Origin: Owenia fusiformis
Lineage: Eukaryota > Annelida > Polychaeta > Sabellida > Oweniidae
Length of the DNA: 64,000 bases
Direction: 5' to 3'
Assembly: GCA_903813345.2 (NCBI GenBank)
Contig: CAIIXF020000008.1
Span: 22,120,822 to 22,184,821, forward strand
Every line of letters begins with the position of its first letter. Position 1 is the first letter of the stretch. Below, in pieces: positions 13,001 through 25,000 of the stretch. The notes beneath the pieces are model-generated. The model was not told the origin of the DNA. It searched no databases and saw nothing but the letters and a program-made list of their open reading frames with translations. Both the position numbers and the translations under genes were made by a program.

Positions 13001-16000
13001 ACACCATTTTATCAGTTACAAAATTTTCAAAAAATTCCTTTAAAGAATATTTCTTCAAATTATACAATGACACACTATATTTCATAATGCAAGTCAATAC
13101 TTCTATGCTTTCTCATATAACCATATTTTCTCGTTTTACTTTTGATGATATTAGGAGATGTGCCTGGCATCCATCAACAAATATGGTATTTTCTCTGATT
13201 TTGCAACTAGAAAAGTATAATTCTTTTCAGTTATATTCTTGGGTTTTGTATTCCCAGAATTTAAAGACACAACGCTGATGATGTCATTCAGTTAAATGCC
13301 TATGGAGTTTAATATGAATTCAGTAGGAATAATTCCAGCATTGAATAACTTTTTTATAATAGCCATGCATTCCCCATACAGTTATGCATATAGTTCCATT
13401 AAAAGCACTACTGTCATCTATCTGTACTCATTTCAAAAAGCCTTATATAGTATGGAATCAAATGGACAAGAGATTTAACATGGACTTGTGTTTTCTTAGA
13501 TGACAGCAGTCAACAAGGTCAGGGGATAAGTGGTGACAATGCAAGTCCAGGGGCACCAGCTGAAGGAGATGCATCAACAGGGGAGGTTCAACAGCCAAAA
13601 TCTCTAAAATGTGATGAGTATGTTCTATTCCCCATTTCAGTTGTTTAACTAATAGTTTGCACTTAGCAATGGATACAGTTGGACATGCAATTATTTTTGC
13701 ATTCAGACTGATTTGTATAAAAAACAATCGCACGTGTATGTTTATGGATGAATGTTTGCCACTGATTATGTACCTCAATGGTTCATACTATATGTTAAAT
13801 GATGTTTGTTTTCACAAGAACCATTTGGGTGTTCTCCTTAGTGCTACAGGAGAATAGTGCAACATCCTAAATGACTGTCAAGCAGTTTACAGCACAAGAG
13901 TACAGATCAAAGCCCTGTGATTTCATAAAGTCAGAGGTCCCTGTTTCATATTGTATTTAATATATCTGCAACATCACAACACAATTATTAGTTAACTAAT
14001 GATCATCTTGTTACATTACAGATGTGGTAAACTGCTGTCTAGCGAGAATGCTGTCCAGATGCATGCAGCCAGGAGTGGACATCAAAGCTTCTCTGAGTCC
14101 ACTGAGGAGATAAAACCTTTAACTGAGGAAGAAAAGAAAGCTCAATTAGAAAAGTAGGTTAAAGGAATATTCCTTGCCAAACCATCTCTCTCCTCATATG
14201 GTAGCTATAACCATATATATGCTTGCCATGTTTAGCAAAACACGCAAAAATGTTTTGATATGGTCAAATTTGATCACTTAGAAATGTGATGCTCAATTCC
14301 AGTAAGCTGCCATCTTTTAAAATTTCACACAGGAAGTGATGTCATCGATTCTCAACTTTGCATATAGCATTAGGTGAGGAGCTATTAAGAATTACAAAAC
14401 CACCTAAATATTCTTTTTCAACTTTGTATCTTATTTAATCTTTCTGAAAATCTCTTCTTTTATTCTAAGTTGACAAGCCCTGAAAATATTTTTGCACAGA
14501 AAGTAATGATCACTTGTCTAGAAGTGATTTTGTGCTACTTTCCTATACTGTTATGGGCAAGGTTATAGAAGTTGAGAGTTGATGACATCACTTCCTGCAA
14601 GAAATCTTAAAAGATGGCAGCTCACTGGAAATAAGCACTAGATTTTTAAATGATCAATATTGACCATATTAAAACATTTTCCCATGTTTTGCTAAATATG
14701 GAAACTATATATATGATTATAGCTACCATATCAAGAGAGAAAGGGTCTGGCAAGGAATATTCCTTTAACATTAGTGAGCTCTGTGGAATATGGAGCTGTG
14801 TAGCCAGTAAATGCAAGATTATACCACTCCCTGATCAGGCTTAATGCTACAGTGTTCAAAAGTAGTCTTTTATATCCAGTTGAAAACTCATTAACCACAA
14901 TAGATAAAACTTTTGAAAATGAAAAATTTCAATCTTTCCATTATCAGTTATCAATTTTTTTATTGAATTCAGAACACTGTTGCAATATTCATCAATAAAT
15001 AAACATCGGAAAGTACATGTTCATCTTTCATGTCATACATTTTTTTCAAACTGCTTTTCTTATTTTAGACTTCAGGAGATACGAAAGCAAAAAAGGCTCG
15101 AAAAGCAAGAAAAGGAAAAGAGAGATCAGCTTGAAAGAGAAATCCAGAGGAGAAAATTTGGTAAAGAAGTCCAGACTGCAAAACAAACGTAGGTTATTAA
15201 AGGGGCTCAGTCTCTAAAAATGATTCTAACATTCTAAAGTATGTAATACGAGTAAATATTATAAACAAACTCTATCTTGAACTATCAGTAGGCTTCGATA
15301 CAAACTATTAATTTAATTTTAATTAAAAATAGAAATCATCTCTTAAAGAGGTGCATGCACCTCTTATAACTTGCTATTGTCACGTCATATTTAAATTTTC
15401 TAAGGCTGGCATAATAACGCAGATGCAAGTAGGTAGTTACCAGTTTCGCCACCAGGTGGCTCGTTCGGGTCAGATAACATGGCGGGTATAGTAGAAAGTT
15501 CCCTTTAACTTAAATTACATCTGTTTTAGTGGTTCAATTTTTATATAACCCTTATGTATCTAATAGTTATGCAAATTAAGATATGCCCAGTAAAAGAAAA
15601 TGTTATCTGTCCAATACAAGAAAAGGTATTTCACTTCTTGTGATTTTGTAACATGGGGTCTATGAGGAATCAACCCGAGCTAGAAGTCACATTTTCAAAA
15701 AAAATAAAATTTTCAAAGTGAATTTTGAATATTTAATGACGTAAATCAAGATTATTTCTATTCGCATCTAGTCTATTAGTTCACATTAAGGTCCATTCTG
15801 AATAAAGTGTATTTTACATTGTCAGAAGTATACTGTATTATAGTGCAGTCAGAATGTGGGTTTTGGCGTGCGTTCAGAGGGATTTTATGAGACATAATTT
15901 TTCATGTTACTACTATAATTATACATATTTTTATGGATTATTAGATCTTAGTTTTTCAGCTTTTAGATTTCTTGGCCATTTAACCCCCCATGGGCTAAAA

Positions 16001-19000
16001 TTTGGACCCCTACTATAAAATTGGGCAAGAACTCAAAAAATACTCAGTGGAATATTTCCAAATTACTAAGTTATATTGGTATAGACTAATTGAATATATG
16101 ATAAAAATTTCATGTCACATGGTTAAGTGGTTGCCATGGAAATGGATAAAACATGCCCTTCGGGTGTCAATTTTCAGGCCAATTTTTCAGGACTGACAGA
16201 GTCATTTAATGCATATTTTGTCCCCAATGTGTTAGGAAGGGTTAAAATGTAAATAGAAAACTTCTATAATATATTAGCAACAATTGTATGTAAAGATCAG
16301 TCCACAAAACCTCAGATTTTGGCCTTGTATTGGTCCATGACTTATACAGGGGTCTATTTCATAGACTCGAGCTCCCACATTGGATGGATGCTATAACTTT
16401 TGAAATAATGGAGATACAGGTCTCATTTTTTCAGATCTTCATAAATGGTTAGTTTTAAGTATTTTAATATACTTTGGGAGCTGACATGTGATTGGTTGCC
16501 ATGGTAACCAGGGTTTTAGGGAAATTCTGGCCCCAACATTGGATGGATGCTATAACTTTTGAAATAAGGGAGATACATTTCTCATTATTTCAGATCTTAG
16601 ACAATGATTGATTATTAATACTAAATTAGACTTTGGGAGCTGAAATTTGATTGGTTACCATGGTAACTAGTTTTTATTGAAATTTGGACCTCCTCAATTG
16701 ATAAATGCTTAACGTTTGAATTTAAGCAGATACAGATATCATCATTTCAGGTCTTAAAAATTAATTAGGTTTGTGTATTGAATTTGACTTTGTAGCTTAG
16801 CATTTACTTGATTGCCATGGTAACCATGTTTCGTCGTCATGGTACCCTTAATTTTTTATTTCATTTTTACCTTCATTTGAGAATGGTCAATTCACAACAT
16901 GTTATACCAAAAAATTATCATTTTGCTCTTAAATTCAGCAATTTATCCTGTATGTCTGACAGTATAGCCTCATTCCATTCTACTAGTTCTCACACATATT
17001 CTGACTCTCAACTTGTTTTTACTCATCATTATCGTTTTCATCTTCCACAATTACCTCTTAATTAAAAATATCAACAATTTCTATTGGAAAGAAGAATTCT
17101 TTTGACCATTCTTGTTTTAAAGATTTGTCAGGGAATTCACAGTTCATTCATGCAGTGTTGGGCATAATGGTAGAGCTGGGTTTAGGCTGGTGGGAATGTG
17201 TCCATTCATAGGTTTGATAATTTACCTTCTTCAAATGTGAAAGAAAATGTCAACACCTTCATAAGTGAGGGCAGCACTGTTCTGTTTTGTTCTGTATCTC
17301 ATGGGAAACAGCTCATCTTGTAATCTATTAGTGGCAGTTATTTTTCTATTTCTGCTGTATTTTTGCAGGTGAACAATTCAACTTTCGATATTATGGTAGC
17401 GAGAATTCCTATATTGTTTCCTATAGAAGAAAACAACTTTAAGAATTGTTTGTCTTCCGTTTCAGTTGATTTACTTTTCCTTTGTTCTGATCCAGTAAAC
17501 GCATTGAAGGCTAATATGGCTTCACACAGGACTTAGTCCTAGGTTTGCATCGCTACATGGGTTGGGTTGAGCTTCTGACATCTAATGGGACTTTTGAGGT
17601 TCTTAAGGTTGTTTTCTTCATAATAGGAATCAATATAGAAATTTCTGACACAAAGAAATCCAAAGTTGAATTGTTCACCAGTAAAAGTACAGCAGAATTA
17701 CAAAAATATGTTTGTAACTTACATCAATAGATAACGATATGAGCTGTTTCACATAAGATATTCTCCAAAGCAGAACAGTGCTGCCCTCACTTATGGAGGT
17801 TTTGACATTTCAACTCTTCCCATCTTTCAAGACTGGTCCTTCACTGCTTTCATTGCAACTAATATAATGCAATGAATTAAATGATGAACTCTTCCACCTT
17901 GTAATGATTGCTCATTATAACATTTGAAGAGGATGGATGATAAAACTTATATTTGGAAGTGGAAACATTACCCCCCCCCCCATCGTCTCCCATCGAGTTC
18001 ACTGTATATAAACCTTGAGGGGATCCTCAGCTCAGGTGGGGTACTTTTGACATTTGATATGGCAATGGACCCAAATTTTAGGATCTGGTATGAGAATGCT
18101 CTCCAAATTATGACTTGAGAGGTATGGCAATGGTCGGATTTGGGAATGGTTGTGAAAAATATGTTGCCCCGCACTTGTTTTACATGTATGGCATTGATCT
18201 AGTATATTCTTAATGTGAAGTTGTTTTTGGTTGTTTTCCTCAATGATCTGCCTTCTTCTCGAGGCATTAGAAATTTTGAATGGCCATGTTTTCATATTTG
18301 GTATGGCACTGGTCCTATATTTGGGCATTTGGTATGGCTTTTGGGCATTATTTTGGTTGATATCGGAACACATTCAAATTTGACAGATTGGATGGGAACA
18401 TATTGATATTTGAGGGTTCAGCCAAGGATCCCAACCACATTTTATATACAGTGAACCCACAGGGACCAGTCTTAACCCATTCTACCAAGTCCAATACTGC
18501 ATGACTATATCCCCTAAGGATCCTTATCTCCAGAATGGTCAAAACAATCCTTCATTCCAACAGAAATTGATGATAAGAGGAAATTGTGCTAAATGAAAAC
18601 AGTAATGATGAGTACATGTACAAATGAACAAATTAGGAGTCAGAGCTTTTGTAAGAACTAGTCCTATGGAATAAGGCAATATTGTCAGACATACATGTAT
18701 TGTTTACTAGTATTTGATATTTTATGAGCCAAACAATGTTTGCATCTCTAGTATTATTGAGTCATGAGCATGTATATCATATAAAATAGAAAAAAATCCC
18801 AAAATTAAGAATAAAATGCTAACTTTGAGCAACTTGGTATTTTAGAATAAAGGTGAATCTGAAAACGAAAACAGCAGTTACCATGACAATGAAACATGGT
18901 TACCATGGCAGACAAATAAATCCTAGCTTCCAAAGTCTAATACAATACACACATATTATTATTATCTTACATCCGAAAAGATTATATCTTATCTGGCTGT

Positions 19001-22000
19001 ATTTAAGAGTTATAGTGTTCATCAATTGTGGAGGTCTGAATTTCAACAAAACCCTGGTTTCCATGGTAACCAATCAAATTTCAGCTCCCAAAGTCTAAAT
19101 CAATACTTTAGATCCATCATTGTCAAAAATCTGAAAAAATGAGACATGAATCTCCCTTATTTCAAAAGTTATAACATCCATTCAATGTCGGGGTCAGGAT
19201 TTCCTTAAAACCCTGGTTACCATGGCAACCAATCATATACCAGCTCCAAACTTATATTAAAATACTTAAAACCAACCATTTATGAAGATCTGAAAAAATG
19301 AGACCTGTATCACCCTTATTTCAAAAGTTATAGCATCCATCCAATGTGGGAGCTCGAGTCTATGAAATAGACCCCTGTATAAGTCATGGACCAATAAAAG
19401 GCCAAAATCTGAGGTTTTGTGGACTGATCTTTACATACAATTGTAGCTAATATATTATAGGAGTTTTCTATTTACATTTTAACCCTTCCCAACACATTGG
19501 GGACAAAATATGCATTAAATGACTCTGTCAGTCCTGAAAAATTGGCCTGAAAATTGACACCCGAAGGGCATGTTTTATCCATTTCCATGGCAACCACTTA
19601 AGCATGTGACATGAAATTTTTATCATATATTCAATTAGTCTATACCAATATAACTTAGTAATTTGGAAACATTCCACTGAGTATTTTTTGAGTTCTTGCC
19701 CAATTTTATAGTAGGGGTCCAAATTTTAGCCCATGGGGGGTTAAATGGCCACAAAATCTAAAAGCTGAAAAACTAAGATCTAATAATCCATAAAAATATG
19801 TATAATCATAGTAGTAACATGAAAAATTATGTCTCATAAAATCCCTCTGAACGCACGCCGAAACCCACATTCTGACTGCACTATTATATGTTTTCTTGCC
19901 GTAAAGCTCACACGTGCATATTTTATGTACTCGCTGTATATCGTATTATTAGTCTGTTGGTATATCAAAACATACTAGGCCTTTATGAGAATACCTGTAT
20001 CACATTGTACTGTCAATATTGTAGCATGGCTGAGAAAGAGATGAAGAAATTAGCTGAAGAAAGAAGAAGAGAGAAGATGGAAGAAAAAATAGCAAGACAA
20101 AAAGTGAAAGAACAAATTGAAAAAGACAAACGAGATAGAGCAGCAAAAGTAGGTGTTATGAATCTTAGGGGTGAATCTAAGGGATAAATTCTGAAAGAGT
20201 CATATTACTAGCCACAAACCATGTATGTAACAAAAATAAAATATTATGTGTTATTACAGTATAATGTATATCCTGTTGTCTGTAAACAAAATATAACTGC
20301 CTCCTTACGAAGGATCATATTTAATTTGATCCTACTGATTACAGAAGTCGAGTATAAAGTCTGGTATAAAGAACAACATTATTAATACATGTATTACTAT
20401 AGTATAGCATGCATCAATTTTATTTCTAGTTTGCTAAGACAGATCCCTCAGTGAACACTGCAGCTCCAGCAACAGCTACTGCGGCACCCCCTGTGCAAGT
20501 TGAGAAGAAAGAATATGACACATGTAGAATACAGGTTGGTTATTACCATGATCTGTCTCTTGATTCTTGATATATTCTTAGACTTAGAAATCATGTCAGG
20601 AGTATATTGTGATTCATTGGGCTTTGCATAAAAAACCTCGTACCCTTGTACATGGGTCGTGATACAGACTTTGAAGGGTTCAAATTTTAAAATTCTTAAT
20701 TTGTTAATTTGAGTTTTTTTTTTATTGTTTGTCAAAATAGCACGCTCAAATTAAAAATCTACGCTTTAGTTTTAAATACGAAGATTTGCTAGGCCTGAAT
20801 GGAATTCTGTTTCATTTTATTTAATCACAGCATGAGTAACAGTGATTTTAGTCTCAGGGATCGTAAGTTCAGCCCAACACACAACTGTAATTGTTTGCTT
20901 AACTGTGGTCATGGATGATGATTCGCCATCTGGTTCCAAATTAAATGATGGGGAGAGTAGGCCTAGTGCACCCATAAAAACAAGGATGTATTACAATCTA
21001 AATGTCAAATTATAGTCAATTCAATTCAATTCAATTTATTATTCAATTCTAGTTTTCATACAATATTAATTTACAAGTGATATGAAAAGGACACCCCGAG
21101 GGGTGTATGGATTTCATGTTTTGAAAAAATAAAATGTGTTATACATAAAGCATGTCATGTTAGAACAGTTATTGTAATGTACAAATTTACAAAGCATACA
21201 TTTTTAATTATCTTGATGTAACATAGTGGAAGTATGGTTCAAACAGCTTTTAGGGTATACTTCCTTGAATTGCCCAGCAAGTGAAAAAACAATTTCAGTG
21301 AAGATTGCTTCTATAGTGAACGAGCCTTTCAATTGCATAATTTTGATGAAGGTAAAATAGCAAAGATAAACAATTCTGGCTTTATTTTATGACTAGACAA
21401 ATGCTAGATCTATAGGACATACACATTGGCCTACAAGTGCATTAATACATCTACAGCACAGGAGATAATATTTTAAAATTTGAGCCCTTCAAAGACTGTA
21501 TCATGCCCCTCCCTAGGTACAAGGTTTTTTATACAAAGCCGATTAATTATTCTTAATGTGTTATATTCTGAAATATAATACAAAACATGGATGTTGGGCT
21601 TAAAATGAGCGGATTTATTTTTAATTAATAAATCTTATTACAAAACACATCTTCTTACAAAACATATTGATTCATTTTACGTATCGGGCAATATTAATAT
21701 TAATGACTTCTGGCGGTTAGTTAAAACTAAACGAAGGGGAATGGGAAAAATGTGTTACAATTGAGGGGTGACAATGGTAGTATTTTAGACACGGAAGTAG
21801 ATATTTGTAACGAGTGGAAAGCGTACTTTCAAAAACTTTATACACCTGCAAATAATCCTGTTTTTGATAACGGCTTTAAGCAAGAGGTCGAAGGCACAAT
21901 TCATAGAATTGATCAATTAACGCGCACCCAAACTGACGATAATTTACAGGAACCGTTTTCGGAAGTCGAAGTTATCGCTGCTATAGATAGATTGAGATTA

Positions 22001-25000
22001 AATAAAGCACCGGGGCACGATCTTGTCACCCCAGAGCATATAAGGTACGGTGGTACAAGGTTAATCTCGGTCTTAACGTATCTATTCAATGCTATAATCG
22101 AAAATGAGTTCTTTCCGGATTCTTTTAAAATAGGGGTCTTAATAACGTTATTCAAAGGAGGGAACAAAGATATTTTAGAAAAAGATAACCATAGGGGTAT
22201 CACGTTAATGACCATATTTAGCAAACTATTTGAAAATTTATACATAGCACGAGTTAAGGCCGATAATAACATTGAACCGATACATTGTCTGCAAGGGGCA
22301 GCAATAGATGGTACTTCTTGTATCCACACATCGATGGTCGTGCGGGAGACTGTCGCGCATAATGCGGACAGGGGTAGTGATACATATATAGCATCATTGG
22401 ACATTAAAAAATGTTACGATTCTGTCTGGATAGATGGGTTGTTGTATACACTCTTTAACCAAGGTTTCAAGGGGAAAATATGGAGAATTTTGAAAATTTG
22501 GTATTCGGATTATCAATGCAGGGTTAGAGTGGGAAAAACTATGTCTGATCCTTTCTTCATTAACCAGGGAGTCCATCAGGGGGGTGTCTGTAGTTTGATG
22601 CTCTATATGCGTTTCACAAATAGCCTCTTAAAGGAACTCGAACAAAGCAATGCTGGATGCAGAATCGGCAATATTAATGTAACCTCACCCACATACGCCG
22701 ATGACCTGATCCTCATGGCTGTGTTCCCAAGGTCCTTACAAACATTACTGGACATAGCATATCGTTTCAGTACGCGATGGCGTTTCACCTTCCACCCTGG
22801 GAAGTCAAAAACGTTGATGGTTTGCACTAAAGAGAGACAGGGCCGCAAAGACTTGTGTTTTTACCTTGGACCAGATAAAATGGATCATGTCAGAGAATGT
22901 ACACATGTGGGTCTCATTTTAAATACAAATGGTAACTTGAAACAACATATTGATAATGCAATGGGAAAGGCTAGAAGGGCTATCAACGCGGGGGTGGGGC
23001 TTCTCAGCAGTGACTCCTTCGAATACAATCCACTGACGGCCTCTATTTTATATTGGTCCATATCGGTACCATCCATGACATACGGTATGGATATCCTGCC
23101 ATTGAAACAATGTGATTATGATACCCTTGAATTGACACATAGACAAATAGCAAAACGTATTCAACAATTGCCATGTAATGTGCATAACGAAGCTTCCTTG
23201 GCACAACTGGGCTGGTCGAGGATTCGTGCGGTCATAGATACAAAAAAGTTAATGTTTCTGTGGTGTATCCTAAATCTACCAACCACATGTGTGTATAAAA
23301 TGATTTTTATAATTGAGTTCTTTAGATGGAAGTCAATTTCTGAACACTCAAAGTTGTATAGCAACTATTCAGTAATAAATGCAGTTTTGAACCTTGTGAC
23401 AAGATACAATTTATGGCGATATATTGATGAATATTTTTTGAATTATGACCTGATGCCCAAATGTGCGTGGAAACGGATTGTTAAAGCACGCATAATGCAG
23501 TATGAAGAAGACAGATGGCACCTGTTATGTAACATATCTAACAGACTTAGCGTTTATAGAACGATACAAGTTACGATAAAACCATGCGTATGGTGGAGAA
23601 TCTGTCAATCGAATTGTAAATATATAGGGATGTGTAGGGATATGGTAAAACTGCTAACAGGTGCTTTCCCACTCAACTATGACACCATTTGTCCTCTGTG
23701 TGGGATGACAAATGAAACGACAAGGCATTTTCTCTTAGATTGCCTTGAACTTCATGAAAGTAGGAGTGACTTGTTGGCAGTTTTAAGTGACAGGATATTT
23801 GATGGATATAATATGGTTGAAAAAATGGAGATCTTACTAGGAAAAAATGAAGCATTAGACTACAGAATGTATGTGAAGATAATGTTAAGTGTCAAACACA
23901 TGTTAAAAACAAGAGCTGCAGCTATAGCTCTATAAACTATTAAATCAACACAGGTTGCGTTGTAAATATATATATTTTTATTTTTATATTTTTAATATTG
24001 CCACATTAACTTTATAATTATTATGTACTCATCTGCATAGGTGGAAATAAAGATACATAAACATAAACATAAACATTTTGCCAATGCAAGTTGTTTACAA
24101 TGCAAGGCAATATATAAAAACCGCCCTATGATAAACGTATATACATTGAATAAAATACATGATGTTTAAGTCATAAAACGTACCCCTCTAAATTTGGGAG
24201 GGTGGGAGAGGAATATTCAATTTTTTCAAGACCCCCAGCGAACTTCTGCCCAGAGTACTATTTTACACTGAACGAAAGTTGATCCCCAGCCCCGGGGATA
24301 TTTCATATATTGCTTACATTAAAATTAATTTATAAAATGAATATTCAATAATTTGGGATTCACAAATTCAGTTGTACATATAATATCTATTTTAGAATTA
24401 TAAAAATTCATATACAGTAAAACCTGCGAACAGGGAATGCTCTTGGGACTGAAGGAAAGTTTCCTTGTTCAGAGGTTTTCCCTATAGAGAGGGGCCGCAC
24501 TTTAAGCAAACTCAAACTTGCCGAATAAGCATATTTGTATATATATTGATTAATTGTACAAATGCCGGCTCCATACTTGGTTACATTCTCCCAATGTTGA
24601 TTTTAGCTGCTGCTAGTGTCTGATGATGTCTAGTTGATGTAATTATTGATATGATGTGTAGAGATATAGTGCTAAGAACTGAATTTCAAGTTTCATCAAC
24701 CCCATTTTATATCATTGATAATCTAGAAGTTGGACCAGTAAAAGATTTAAATAGATTTGGCTCAACATGACCATGTACTTACTATCTGTTATCTCCATAA
24801 AACAATTGTGTCAGTCTCTAGATTATCACAACTGATTTGATGCAATTAGGTTTTTGAAGGGAAGAATTAGTGTCATGATGATGAGTAACAAACAGATTAG
24901 TACTAGTTTTAAAACAAATCAGGGTAATTAACAGTGGGTGGGATGCTACATCATGTAAACAATTGGCTTATCTTAATCTCAATCATATTAATCCAAGCTT

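Noticed and set aside
16002-19722. The 64-residue frames at 16002-16196 and 19528-19722 as a duplicated small gene
   Set aside because: They are mirror copies in the two arms of a transposon-like inverted repeat and have no recognisable protein features.
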